A stretch of 14,430 nucleotides of DNA from DASQTB01 sp035642095 (GTDB taxonomy: Bacteria; Actinomycetota; UBA4738; CALAEC01), in contig DASQTB010000092.1 of NCBI GenBank assembly GCA_035642095.1, positions 1-14,430 on the forward strand, read 5' to 3'. Made by a program: the position numbers and the translations under genes. The notes beneath the pieces are model-generated. The model was given only the letters and a program-made list of their open reading frames with translations, was not told the origin of the DNA and ran no database searches. This document shows, in pieces, positions 1 through 7,696 of the stretch. Position 1 is the stretch's first letter; each line of letters begins with the position of its first letter.

Positions 1-711
1 ATGGAACACAATCTGGCCGGAGCCGCCTGCGCCGAGCAGGGCCAGGTGTGGGAGATCGATGAGAACGGCATCCCCGACACCGCCAACCCGGTCTCGATCG
101 GCGACGACGAGCTCACGTCGGGCGGCACGGGCCAGTTCCCAGGAGCGGTCGACTTCTTCCACTCGGTGATGTTCGACAACGAGGGCGAGGTCGTGAACTG
201 GGTCGATGAGTCCTTCGGGGTGGGCTGCCCCACCAGGACGAACTATCAGCCGCGGCCCTGGAACCCCGCGGGCGGGAACCACAAGACCGGTCGGATGTTC
301 TTCTCCGACATGGAGGGAAACTTCCTCAGCGAGTTCCACGTCGGGGACGTGCGGCCCGACCCAGGGGCGACCGAGTACTGCTCGGCGCACATGGGGATGG
401 CCATCATGGGCATCGACCGTGACCTGCTGGTCAACGCGTGGTACACCGGTGGGGCCGACGTGATCGACTTCACCGACGCGGAGAACCTCCAGGAGGTCGC
501 GTTCTACGACCCGCAGCAGGACTCGGGCACCTGGTCGGCGTACCCGTACACGGGGCCGCTGTACCGGACTGGCCCCGGGATCCCCGTCTACGCGACGGAC
601 GGCGTGGAGAACAACGCCATCGCGGAGGGGATGGTGGTGTACCGGACGCGCGTCCAGAAGCCTGGTCGGGCACACCTGGTGGACCACCTGAACCCGCAGA
701 CGATGGACTAG
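1..711 (+). CDS. LVIVD-repeat beta-propeller protein, C-terminal part (5' end probably outside the window)
   Basis: The reading frame is open from the first base to a TAG at 709-711. A stretch around residues 143-171 (LVNAWYTGGADVIDF, then an Asn-Leu-x-Glu-Val turn) matches the LVIVD repeat, a beta-propeller blade motif of secreted or surface proteins of unknown function. Further blade-like pieces are FHSVMFDNEG (53-62) and MAIMGIDRD (133-141). Cysteines at 10, 76 and 127 would suit an exported protein. No signal peptide is visible and the sequence begins in the middle of blade-like text. I therefore take the ATG at position 1 as an internal methionine and the gene as 5'-truncated by the window edge. 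A complete 236-residue protein is possible but less likely. It ends convergent with the ATP synthase operon, with a strong hairpin 20 bases after its stop. No enzymatic role can be assigned. Confidence 0.65.
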   Translation: MEHNLAGAACAEQGQVWEIDENGIPDTANPVSIGDDELTSGGTGQFPGAVDFFHSVMFDNEGEVVNWVDESFGVGCPTRTNYQPRPWNPAGGNHKTGRMFFSDMEGNFLSEFHVGDVRPDPGATEYCSAHMGMAIMGIDRDLLVNAWYTGGADVIDFTDAENLQEVAFYDPQQDSGTWSAYPYTGPLYRTGPGIPVYATDGVENNAIAEGMVVYRTRVQKPGRAHLVDHLNPQTMD

Positions 712-731
712 TACGACGATAGCAGTTCACC

Positions 732-763
732 AGGACGGGCCCCCGGCAACGGGGGCCCGTCCT
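732..763 (+). terminator. perfect 14-bp hairpin with GCAA tetraloop after the LVIVD gene
   Basis: Bases 732-745 (AGGACGGGCCCCCG) pair perfectly with 750-763 around a GCAA loop, a GNRA-type tetraloop. The hairpin starts 20 bases after the stop codon at 711 and lies between convergent genes. It therefore probably ends the plus-strand transcript and may also block read-through of the atp operon. There is no T-run on either side, so it is not a textbook intrinsic terminator. Termination by the very stable stem alone, or protection of the RNA 3' end after Rho termination, are both possible. Confidence 0.7.
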
Positions 764-830
764 CGTTCACCGGCCTCGTGACTCAGCGATGTCTCGCCCT
801 CGCCCTGACGGGCGTGCCGTCCCGATCGAG

Positions 831-894
831 AAAATGGCCCTCCCTTATCAGGCCCATAGTCCTGGACGAGACGGCAAACTTCGAATGGGAGGGC
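831..894 (-). terminator. candidate terminator downstream of atpC
   Basis: Reading the minus strand after the atpC stop, GCCCTCCC (894-887) can pair with GGGAGGGC (844-837) across a 42-base loop. Alternatively, ATGGGCC (857-851) can pair with GGGCCAT (840-834), with one G-G mismatch, around a 10-base loop. Both end next to the only T-rich stretch in the gap, minus-strand TTTT at 834-831. The pairings are imperfect or have long loops, so this is a suggestion for the end of the atp transcript, with the stronger hairpin at 732-763 as backup. The rest of the 712-913 gap shows no gene. Confidence 0.35.
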
Positions 895-913
895 GTCTGT
901 AGAACGGGCTCGG

Positions 914-1312
914 TCAGCCGCGCCCGTGCTCGGCGCGCATCAGCGCCTTGGCCAGCTCGGCCCGGAGCTCGGCCTGGTCCACCTCCTGGAGCCTTCGGTC
1001 GAGCTCGTCGGCTCGGGCCCGGGCCGCCGCGGCATCGATCTCCTCCGGAAGGGCCGCGTGCTCGGCCAGGACATCGACCCGGGTCTCCTCCTCCCCCGGG
1101 GTGACGTGAAGGAAGCCTCCGTCGACCAGGATCTTGCGCTCCGACCGGCCCTCGATGACCCGCACGGGGGCCACGGCGAGCTCCACCAGCATCGGGGCGT
1201 GCCGGGGGAGAATGCCCACGTCTCCCTCCCTCCCCCGGGCCACAACCATGTCGCCGGTCCCCGTGAACACTTCGCGCTCCGGCGACACCACCGAGACCCG
1301 GAGCGTGGCCAC
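914..1312 (-). CDS. atpC: F1Fo ATP synthase epsilon subunit
   Basis: This is the epsilon subunit of the F1 central stalk. It binds gamma and the c-ring, and in many bacteria its C-terminal helices restrain ATP hydrolysis. The 132-residue length is normal. The N-terminal beta-sandwich carries the family pattern GDVGILPRHAPMLVEL (30-45), then VDGGFLHV (63-70) and LAEHA (82-86). An Ala/Arg/Glu-rich helical segment from about 89 to 128 is the C-terminal hairpin. The start is GTG (1312-1310). Its G is the last base of the atpD stop codon TAG, a one-base overlap that implies translational coupling. It is the last gene of the atp operon, the usual bacterial position. The identity is secure from motif, size and place. 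Confidence 0.96.
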   Translation of the reverse strand: MATLRVSVVSPEREVFTGTGDMVVARGREGDVGILPRHAPMLVELAVAPVRVIEGRSERKILVDGGFLHVTPGEEETRVDVLAEHAALPEEIDAAAARARADELDRRLQEVDQAELRAELAKALMRAEHGRG

Positions 1313-2742
1313 TACTCGCCCTGCTTCTGGAGCTTCTCGCCGGCCTCGATGGCCTCCTCGATGCCACCGACCATGTAGAAGGCCTGCTCCGGCAGGTGGT
1401 CCAGCTCGCCCTCGGCGATCATCTTGAAGCCTCGGATCGTCTCGGCGATCTCCACGTACTTGCCCTCGATCCCCGTGAACTGCGTAGCCACGAAGAACGG
1501 CTGGGACAGGAACCGCTGGATCTTCCGGGCCCGGGCCACGACCAGCTTGTCCTCTTCCGACAATTCATCCACGCCGAGGATGGCGATGATGTCCTGGAGA
1601 CCCTTGTAGCGCTGGAGGATCTCCTGGACCCGACCGGCCACCGCGTAGTGCTCTTCGCCGATGTACCTGGCATCCAGGATCCGGGAGGTTGAGTCGAGGG
1701 GGTCGACCGCAGGGTAGATCCCCTGCTCGACCAGCGATCGGGTGAGCACCGTGGTGGCGTCGAGGTGGGCGAAGGTCGTGTGCGGGGCCGGGTCGGTGAT
1801 GTCGTCGGCGGGCACGTAGATCGCCTGGAGCGAGGTGATCGACCGTCCCTTGGTGGAGGTGATCCGCTCCTGGAGCTCCCCCATCTCGTCCGCCAGGGTC
1901 GGCTGGTACCCCACGGCGCTCGGCATCCGGCCGAGGAGGGTGGACACCTCCGATCCCGCTTGGACGAACCGGAAGATGTTGTCGATGAACAGCAGCACGT
2001 CCTGCCGCTGGACGTCCCGGAAGTACTCGGCCACGGTCAGCGCGGCCAGCCCGACCCGGAGCCGGACCCCGGGCGGCTCGTCCATCTGGCCGAACACCAG
2101 CGCCGTCTTGTTGATCACGCCGGTCTCGGTCATCTCGCCGATCAGGTCGTTTCCCTCGCGGGTCCGCTCCCCGACCCCTGCGAACACCGACACACCACCG
2201 TGCTGCTCGGCGACCCGATGGATCATCTCCTGGATGATCACGGTCTTGCCCACCCCGGCCCCGCCGAACATGCCGACCTTGCCACCCTGGACGTACGGCT
2301 CCAGAAGGTCGATGACCTTGATGCCGGTCTCGAACATCTCGGTCCGGGCCTCAAGGTCCTCGAACTTGGGAGGGTCGCGGTGGATCGGCCACCGGTCCTC
2401 GGCATCGACGGTGTCAGTGTCGAGCGGCTCGCCGATCACGTTGTACACGTGGCCCAGCACGTTCGGACCGACCGGCATGGCGATCGGCCGGCCGGTGTTG
2501 CGGACCGGCGAGCCCCGGACGACGCCGTCGGTGGGTTTCATGGCGATGGCCCGGACCGTGCTCTCTCCGATGTGCTGGGCCACCTCGCACACGATCGTCT
2601 GGGTATCGCCGTCCAGGGTCCGGTCCAGCTCGAGGGCGAAGTTGATCTCGGGGAGGGTCTCCGGCGGGAACTCGACGTCCACCACCGGGCCGATCACCTG
2701 CACCACTCGCCCGTGTTCGTTCCCGTCCTTCCTCTCAGCCAT
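1312..2742 (-). CDS. atpD: F1Fo ATP synthase catalytic beta subunit
   Basis: This is the beta subunit (476 aa), which carries the catalytic nucleotide sites of the F1 hexamer. Visible motifs are the Walker A GGAGVGKT (160-167), the catalytic glutamate in GERTREGNDL (E192), Walker B LLFIDNIFRF (250-259, D254), the signature PAVDPLDSTS (344-353) and the DELSEED loop exactly conserved at 392-398, where torque is passed to gamma. The length is normal for the family. The ATG start (2742-2740) lies 3 bases after the atpG stop, with a GGGAGAG ribosome-binding site inside the end of atpG. The stop overlaps the atpC start by one base. All catalytic residues I could check are intact, so it should be active. 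Confidence 0.99.
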   Translation of the reverse strand: MAERKDGNEHGRVVQVIGPVVDVEFPPETLPEINFALELDRTLDGDTQTIVCEVAQHIGESTVRAIAMKPTDGVVRGSPVRNTGRPIAMPVGPNVLGHVYNVIGEPLDTDTVDAEDRWPIHRDPPKFEDLEARTEMFETGIKVIDLLEPYVQGGKVGMFGGAGVGKTVIIQEMIHRVAEQHGGVSVFAGVGERTREGNDLIGEMTETGVINKTALVFGQMDEPPGVRLRVGLAALTVAEYFRDVQRQDVLLFIDNIFRFVQAGSEVSTLLGRMPSAVGYQPTLADEMGELQERITSTKGRSITSLQAIYVPADDITDPAPHTTFAHLDATTVLTRSLVEQGIYPAVDPLDSTSRILDARYIGEEHYAVAGRVQEILQRYKGLQDIIAILGVDELSEEDKLVVARARKIQRFLSQPFFVATQFTGIEGKYVEIAETIRGFKMIAEGELDHLPEQAFYMVGGIEEAIEAGEKLQKQGE

Positions 2743-2745
2743 GCG

Positions 2746-3645
2746 TCACTCTCCCGATGCCTGGCGGAGCGCCTCCGCCCCGCCCACGATCTCCATCAGC
2801 TCCGTGGTGATCTCGGTCTGCCGGGCCTGGTTGGCCTCCCGGACGAGGCGCCGGATCAGGTCCTCCGCGTTCTCCGTGGCCGCTTTCATGGCCCGTCGCC
2901 GGGCGGCGTTCTCGGAGGCGGCCGACTCGAGCATCGCCGCGAACACCAGCGCGGTGACGTATCGAGGCAGCAGCGCGTCCAGGAGCGCCGCGGGGGCCGG
3001 CTCGAAGATGTACTCGGGGCGGGGCTCCCCTCGGGTGGCCTCCTGGCCGGCCACCTCCTCCGGCGCGATGGGTACCATCCGCCGATCGACCGGCCGGAGG
3101 GTGAACGCCGATCGAAAGTCCGTGTACACCGCGTGGATCTGGTCGACCCGACCCTCCAGGAAGGCCTCGATCAGCGTCCCCGCGATCGCTTCGGCGTTCT
3201 CGTAGCCCGGCACCTCACTGAACCCCTCCCACCTCTCGGTGAGATCGGTCTGACGGAACCGGAAGTAGCTCTGGCCCTTCCGCCCGGCCACGTAGAGGAC
3301 CGGCTGGATCCCCTCGCCCCTCAGCCGATCGAACAGGCGCTCCGCCCTTCTGAGGACGTTGGCGTTGTAGGCCCCGGCCAGCCCCCGGTCCGACGTCATG
3401 ACCAGCACCGCGGCCCGCTCGGGGTTGGGGCGCTCCTCGAGGAGGGGGTGGACCAGCGCGCCGGTCTGCCGGGCGACGTCCTCCATGGCCTCGGTCAGTC
3501 GGGTGGCGTAGGCCCGGATCTGCTCCACCCTCCGCTGGGCCTTGGCGATCCGGGCCAGGGCGATCTGTTCCATGGCCCGGGTGATCTTCATGGTCGACTG
3601 GACCGAGCGGATCCTTCGCCGGATCTGTCGGAGCCTGGCTCCCAT
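2746..3645 (-). CDS. atpG: F1Fo ATP synthase gamma subunit
   Basis: This is the gamma subunit, the rotating central shaft of F1. The N-terminal helix carries IRSVQSTMKITRAMEQIA (about 12-29), the Rossmann-like core begins with SDRGLAGAYN (85-94), and the C-terminal helix ends in the family signature ITTELMEIVGGAEAL (279-293). At 299 residues it is within the usual 280-320 range. Residues 190-212, before EYIFEP, form a hydrophilic segment where actinobacterial gammas vary in length. The ATG start is at 3645-3643, 25 bases after the atpA stop, with a GGAGGG ribosome-binding site about 10 bases upstream. It sits between atpA and atpD as in nearly all bacterial atp operons. Confidence 0.98.
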   Translation of the reverse strand: MGARLRQIRRRIRSVQSTMKITRAMEQIALARIAKAQRRVEQIRAYATRLTEAMEDVARQTGALVHPLLEERPNPERAAVLVMTSDRGLAGAYNANVLRRAERLFDRLRGEGIQPVLYVAGRKGQSYFRFRQTDLTERWEGFSEVPGYENAEAIAGTLIEAFLEGRVDQIHAVYTDFRSAFTLRPVDRRMVPIAPEEVAGQEATRGEPRPEYIFEPAPAALLDALLPRYVTALVFAAMLESAASENAARRRAMKAATENAEDLIRRLVREANQARQTEITTELMEIVGGAEALRQASGE

Positions 3646-3670
3646 CTAGCGTGGCCCTCCGAGCATGGCC

Positions 3671-5419
3671 TCAGCCGGGCGGCTGGGCGTCGGTGTCCCC
3701 GACCGGCCCGGCCTCCTCCTCGTACTCCTCCTCCGTCATCGGCTCCCGCTCCGGCTCGACCTCGTCCTCGCCCGGCTCCGGCTCACCGACCCGGTCCCAT
3801 CCGACGTCTTCCCGCCGCTGGTCCACCGGGCCGCCGGCGGCCCCAGCCGTGGTGGGGACGGCCTCCTCGGATGGTTGGAACTGACGCTTGAAGTCGTCGA
3901 TGGCGTCCTTGAGCTTCGCCTCGAGCTCCTCGGGCAGGTCGCCCTGGTCCGTGAAGTGCCGGCCGATGTCGGGGTGCCGGCTGTCCATGTACCGGAGGAG
4001 CTCCGCCTCGAACCGCTTCCCGTCCTCGACCGAGATGTCGTCGAGGTAGCCGTTCGTCACCGCGTAGATCGAGATGATCTGCTTGTCGACCGGCATCGGG
4101 TCGTACTGGGGCTGCTTCAGGATCTCGACCACCCGAGCGCCCCGCTCCAGCTGAGCCTGGGACGCCCGGTCCAACTCCGATCCGAACTCGGCAAAGGCCT
4201 CCAACTCCCGGAACTGGGCCAGGTCGAGGCGGAGCCGTCCGGCTACCTGTTTCATGGCCTTGATCTGGGCGTTGCCGCCCACCCGGGAAACGGAGATCCC
4301 GACGTTGATCGCTGGACGAACACCGGCGTAGAACAGGTCGCTCTCCAGGTAGATCTGACCGTCCGTGATCGAGATCACGTTGGTCGGGATGTACGCGGAC
4401 ACGTCCCCGCCCTTCGTCTCCACGATCGGCAGGCCGGTCAGCGACCCACCCCCGTCGTCGTCGGACAGCTTGGCGCACCGCTCCAGCAGCCGGGAGTGGA
4501 GGTAGAACACGTCGCCCGGATAGGCCTCCCGGCCGGCCGGGCGTCGGAGAAGGAGCGACACCTCCCGGTACGCCTCCGCCTGCTTCGACAGGTCGTCGAA
4601 GATGACCAGGGCGTGCTGGCCGTTGTACATCCAGTGCTGCCCGATGGCCGAGCCGGCGTAGGGCGCGATGTACTTGAACGAGGCCGGCAGGGAAGCCGGC
4701 GCGTTGACGATCACCGTGTACTCCAGGGCGCTGTTCGTTTCCAGGGCCTCGACGACCTCGCGGACCGTGGAGTCCTTCTGCCCGATGGCCACGTACACGC
4801 ACTTCACCTGCTTCTTCCGGTCACCGGTGGCCCAGGCCTCGCGCTGGCTGATGATGGTATCGACGGCGATGGCCGTCTTGCCGGTCTGCCGGTCGCCGAT
4901 GATCAGCTCACGCTGGCCCCGTCCGATCGGGGTCATGGCGTCGATGGCCTTGATGCCGGTCTGGAGCGGCTCCTTCACGGGCTGTCGCATGACCACGGAG
5001 GGCGCCTGCACCTCCAGCACTCGCTCCGCATCGAGCCGAACCTCTCCCTTCCCGTCCATGGGCCGCCCCAGGGGGTCGATCACCCGCCCCAGGAGGGCGT
5101 CTCCCACCCGGATCGACAGGATGCGACCGGTCCGCTTGACCGGAGAGCCCTCCTCGATCCCTTCCGGATCGCCGAACAGGACGCACCCGATCTCGTCCTC
5201 CTCCAGGTTGAAGGCCACGCCGTAGATCTCGTGGGGGAACTCGAGCAGCTCGTTCGCCATCGTGCTCGGCAGGCCGAGGACCCGGGCGATCCCGTCCCCG
5301 GTCTCCAGGACCCGGCCGACCTCCTCGCGTTCGGTCTCCGGGGTGTAGGACTCGACGTGGCGCCGGAGCGCCTCGGCGATGACCGTCGGATCGATGAGCT
5401 GGTCCGCCCGTTCCGCCAT
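3671..5419 (-). CDS. atpA: F1Fo ATP synthase alpha subunit with long acidic C-terminal tail
   Basis: This is the alpha subunit, which alternates with beta in F1 and supplies the arginine finger to the catalytic sites. Motifs are the Walker A variant GDRQTGKT (175-182), ALVIFDDLSKQ (270-280) and the arginine finger in VSRVGGNAQ (R379). At 582 residues it is longer than the usual 500-515. The conserved domain ends near residue 515, followed by about 65 residues rich in Glu, Asp, Pro and Gly, including MTEEEYEEEAG (561-571). Mycobacterial alpha subunits also carry a C-terminal extension, known to suppress ATP hydrolysis; this one is longer and differs in composition. The frame through the tail is continuous and the TGA at 3673-3671 is followed by the atpG ribosome-binding site, so a frameshift artefact is unlikely. 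The ATG start is 5 bases after the atpH stop. Confidence 0.98.
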   Translation of the reverse strand: MAERADQLIDPTVIAEALRRHVESYTPETEREEVGRVLETGDGIARVLGLPSTMANELLEFPHEIYGVAFNLEEDEIGCVLFGDPEGIEEGSPVKRTGRILSIRVGDALLGRVIDPLGRPMDGKGEVRLDAERVLEVQAPSVVMRQPVKEPLQTGIKAIDAMTPIGRGQRELIIGDRQTGKTAIAVDTIISQREAWATGDRKKQVKCVYVAIGQKDSTVREVVEALETNSALEYTVIVNAPASLPASFKYIAPYAGSAIGQHWMYNGQHALVIFDDLSKQAEAYREVSLLLRRPAGREAYPGDVFYLHSRLLERCAKLSDDDGGGSLTGLPIVETKGGDVSAYIPTNVISITDGQIYLESDLFYAGVRPAINVGISVSRVGGNAQIKAMKQVAGRLRLDLAQFRELEAFAEFGSELDRASQAQLERGARVVEILKQPQYDPMPVDKQIISIYAVTNGYLDDISVEDGKRFEAELLRYMDSRHPDIGRHFTDQGDLPEELEAKLKDAIDDFKRQFQPSEEAVPTTAGAAGGPVDQRREDVGWDRVGEPEPGEDEVEPEREPMTEEEYEEEAGPVGDTDAQPPG

Positions 5420-5424
5420 CTCCG

Positions 5425-5964
5425 CTACACCTCGCTCAGCCGCTGCCGGGCCAGCTCCAGCCGACGACGGACGGACCCGTCGATCACCTGGTCACCGACC
5501 CGGGCCACCACCCCGCCGACGACCGACGGGTCGACCACCACCTTGAGCTCGACCTTCCGGCCGGTGGCGTGGGTCAGGGCGTCGGCCAGCCGAGCTCGGC
5601 GCTCGGCATCGAGCGGGATCGCCGTCCGCACCTCGGCCACCGCGGACTGGCGCCGTTCCGCGGCCAGGGCGGCCAGCTCGTCGGCGATGGCTGACAGATC
5701 GCGGGCCCGCCCCTGCTCGATGATGAACCCCAACAGGTTGACCGTGTGGGGGTTGGCCCGTTCGCCCAGGACATCCGCGAGAACCGCCCGTTTGCGCTCC
5801 GGAGGGAGCGCCGGGTCGGTCAGCGCGTCGCGGAGCCGCTGCTCTCCCTCCAGGGCCCGGGCGAACCGGAACAGCTCATCCTCCACGGCCTCGAGGGCAT
5901 CCTCCGCCTCGGCCACCGAAAACAGGGCTTCCGCGTAGCCTCGTATCGCCTCCTTCCGGGCCAC
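5425..5964 (-). CDS. atpH: F1Fo ATP synthase delta subunit
   Basis: The delta subunit (OSCP type) joins the top of the alpha/beta hexamer to the b-subunit stator. The N-terminal signature YAEALFSVA (10-18) and the C-terminal block VDPSVVGGVVARVGDQVIDG (144-163) are both typical. The 179-residue length is the ordinary bacterial size, unlike the b-delta fusion of mycobacteria or the enlarged delta of streptomycetes, which helps exclude those groups. The start is GTG (5964-5962), 4 bases after the atpF stop, with GGAGGA about 8 bases upstream. It stops 5 bases before atpA. The tight spacing on both sides indicates co-translation. Confidence 0.97.
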   Translation of the reverse strand: MARKEAIRGYAEALFSVAEAEDALEAVEDELFRFARALEGEQRLRDALTDPALPPERKRAVLADVLGERANPHTVNLLGFIIEQGRARDLSAIADELAALAAERRQSAVAEVRTAIPLDAERRARLADALTHATGRKVELKVVVDPSVVGGVVARVGDQVIDGSVRRRLELARQRLSEV

Positions 5965-5968
5965 CTAT

Positions 5969-6610
5969 CTATTCCTCCGTGGCCTGTGGGGTCCGCGGCC
6001 CCGTCGACGGGCGGGCGACCTTCCCGTTGCCGGTCCCCATCTCGGCCACCTCGTCGATGTACTCGTCGACCAGTCTCACCTGGCGGTCCCGGTCGAGCTC
6101 CTGGCCGACCACCCGGGCGGCCAGATCGACGCTGGCCTCCGCCAGCGTCCGGCGAAGCTCCTGCATGGCCCGGTCGCGCTCGGCCCGGATCTCCTCCTGG
6201 GCCTTGGCCACGATCTGCCTGGACTCATCCTCCGCCCTGGCCAGCAGATCACGTCGCATCTGCTCCGCGGTCTTCCGGGAGTCCTCCACGATGGTTCCCG
6301 CCTCGGCCCGGGCCTCCTGGAGCTGTCGCCGGTACTGCTCCAGCGAGGACTCCGCCTCCTTCCGGGCACCTTCCGCCTTCTCCAGGTCGCTCCGGATCTT
6401 GTCCCGGCGGTCCTGGAGACCCTTGTTCAGGCGGGGGAAGGCATACCTGGCCAGCACCACGAACACCAGCAGGAACGCCAGCGAGCCGAAGATCAACTCA
6501 TCCGCCTCCGGGAGGATCGGGTTGTGCTCCTCGGCTCCCGGTTCTGCCTCTTCCTCGGTGGGCTGCTCCTGGGCGAGCGTCTGGGGAAGCCCCCGTACGA
6601 CCAGCTCCAT
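5969..6610 (-). CDS. atpF: F1Fo ATP synthase b subunit (stator stalk)
   Basis: Subunit b forms the peripheral stalk, with one membrane helix and a long dimeric coiled coil. After about 38 polar, acidic residues (PTEEEAEPGAEEHN), the segment ELIFGSLAFLLVFVVLARYA (38-57) is the membrane anchor. Residues 63-190 are charged and heptad-like, with many Glu, Arg and Ala. The element NPILPEADELI just before the membrane helix resembles actinobacterial b subunits. I chose the ATG at 6610 (213 aa). A GTG directly upstream (6613) would lie only one base from the GGGAGG ribosome-binding site, whereas the ATG is 4 bases away. The last 20 residues (after MGTGNGKVAR) are a polar tail of no clear role. It starts 15 bases after the atpE stop. 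Confidence 0.96.
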   Translation of the reverse strand: MELVVRGLPQTLAQEQPTEEEAEPGAEEHNPILPEADELIFGSLAFLLVFVVLARYAFPRLNKGLQDRRDKIRSDLEKAEGARKEAESSLEQYRRQLQEARAEAGTIVEDSRKTAEQMRRDLLARAEDESRQIVAKAQEEIRAERDRAMQELRRTLAEASVDLAARVVGQELDRDRQVRLVDEYIDEVAEMGTGNGKVARPSTGPRTPQATEE

Positions 6611-6614
6611 CACG

Positions 6615-6620
6615 CCTCCC
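6615..6620 (-). promoter_or_regulatory. ribosome-binding site of atpF
   Basis: Minus-strand GGGAGG is followed by C, then GTG and ATG in the same frame. The spacing is 1 base to the GTG and 4 to the ATG, which favours the ATG at 6610. Confidence 0.6.
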
Positions 6621-6625
6621 TCACC

Positions 6626-6883
6626 TCAGATGATGAACGTCAGGACGAACCCGATCAGGGCCAGCGCCTCGGTGAACGCGATGCCCAGGAACATGGTGGT
6701 CCGAACCATGCCGGCCGCTTCAGGCTGGCGGGCCATGGCCTCCACGGCCTTGCCCACCAGGTAGCCGATGCCGATGCCGGGGCCGATCGCGCCCAGGCCG
6801 AACACGAGGCCCCGGCCGATGGCGCCGACGTCGCCTTCGATCTGGGCGACGAGTCCGCCGATCTGCGATACGAGCTCTCCCAT
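6626..6883 (-). CDS. atpE: F1Fo ATP synthase c subunit (rotor ring proteolipid)
   Basis: The c subunit forms the rotor ring and carries the ion. It shows two membrane helices: the first with the glycine motif GLGAIGPGIGIG (29-40), then the polar loop RQPE (52-55) that contacts gamma and epsilon, and the second with the ion-binding carboxylate E72 in FTEALALIGF. Residues that bind Na+ in sodium-type rings (a Gln in helix 1, Ser-Thr after the Glu, and a Tyr) are replaced by Ile, Ala-Leu and Ile, so protons are the likely ion. Two adjacent ATG codons exist (6886 and 6883). AGGAGG at 6894-6889 is 2 bases from the first and 5 from the second, so I prefer the second (85 aa). The ribosome-binding site overlaps the atpB stop codon. 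Confidence 0.97.
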   Translation of the reverse strand: MGELVSQIGGLVAQIEGDVGAIGRGLVFGLGAIGPGIGIGYLVGKAVEAMARQPEAAGMVRTTMFLGIAFTEALALIGFVLTFII

Positions 6884-6888
6884 CATTC

Positions 6889-6894
6889 CCTCCT
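6889..6894 (-). promoter_or_regulatory. ribosome-binding site of atpE
   Basis: A perfect AGGAGG on the minus strand overlaps the TAG stop of atpB (6895-6893), with 5 bases to the preferred ATG at 6883. A full-consensus site before the c gene fits the need for about ten c copies per complex. Confidence 0.7.
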
Positions 6895-7696
6895 AGTGCT
6901 CGGGGTGGACCGCCCCGGCGATGTACACGGCGGTCAGGATCGTGAAGATGTAGGCCTGGAGGACCGCGACCAGGATCTCGAATCCGACCAGCGCCACCGA
7001 CAATGCGAACGCCGGGACGGCGAACGGGATCGTCGATGGCTGGGCCAGGAGATACGCGGTGCCCAGGAAGAAGATCGAGAGGATCAGGTGCCCCGCCATC
7101 ATGTTCGCCAGGAGCCGGACGGCCAGGGTGAACGGGCGGAGCATGAACGTGGAGACGAACTCGATCGGCGTGAGCAGGACGTACATGCCCTTCGGCACGC
7201 CGGGCGGGAACAGCGCGTTCTTGAAGTAGCCGACCCCCTGGGCCTTGATGCCCGCCGCGTTGAACAACACCCACACCAGGGCGGCCAGGAACGCCGGGAT
7301 GGCGATCCGCCCGTTCACGGGGAACTGGATCGCCGGGATGATCCCGAAGATGTTGCCGACCAGGATGAAGCAGAACATCGAGGTCAGGAAGGGCACCCAG
7401 GGGCGGCCCTCCTGGCCGATCACCTGGATGGCGATCTCCTCTCGCACGAAGTCCACGATCGATTCGACCAGGTTCCGGATGCCGCGAGGGATCAGGCCCC
7501 CCCGCGACGCCGCCAGAGCGAACACCCCGATCACGATCAACGCCGCCAGGAACATGTACAGGACGCCCCGATCGAAGCAGAAGTGGACGCCGGCCACGTC
7601 CCACTCGGCGATGCACGGCGGCCGGAAGATCTCAAGCCCGGGCGCCTCGAACGGATCCGGAGGCCGGGACTGGGCCAGGAGGCCGATAGCGCTCAC
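6893..7696 (-). CDS. atpB: F1Fo ATP synthase a subunit (proton channel)
   Basis: Subunit a forms the two proton half-channels beside the c-ring. The protein (267 aa) has about five to six hydrophobic helices, for example 45-64, 102-123, 132-150, 197-217 and 226-262. The essential arginine is R194, within LRPFTLAVRLLANMMAGH (186-203). The last helix carries the conserved Gln (Q247) in FEILVAVLQAYIFTIL. The polar N-terminus (EAPGLEIFRPP) is the usual external segment. The start is GTG at 7696-7694, overlapping the atpI stop TGA in the four-base arrangement GTGA, a sign of translational coupling. The stop overlaps the atpE ribosome-binding site. Confidence 0.97.
   Translation of the reverse strand: MSAIGLLAQSRPPDPFEAPGLEIFRPPCIAEWDVAGVHFCFDRGVLYMFLAALIVIGVFALAASRGGLIPRGIRNLVESIVDFVREEIAIQVIGQEGRPWVPFLTSMFCFILVGNIFGIIPAIQFPVNGRIAIPAFLAALVWVLFNAAGIKAQGVGYFKNALFPPGVPKGMYVLLTPIEFVSTFMLRPFTLAVRLLANMMAGHLILSIFFLGTAYLLAQPSTIPFAVPAFALSVALVGFEILVAVLQAYIFTILTAVYIAGAVHPEH

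Noticed and set aside
807..821. Small hairpin GACGG / CCGTC in the convergent gap
   Set aside because: A 5-bp stem with a 5-base loop is expected by chance here and is not followed by a T-run.
1765..3891. A 708-codon open frame on the plus strand, opposite atpD and atpG
   Set aside because: The minus strand carries unmistakable atpD and atpG. The plus-strand product is a low-complexity mix rich in Arg, Gly, His, Leu and Pro with no family pattern, as expected for the antisense of G+C-rich codons.
3665..5938. A 757-codon open frame on the plus strand, opposite atpA and atpH
   Set aside because: Same reason: it is the antisense shadow of well-conserved genes and shows no recognisable domain.
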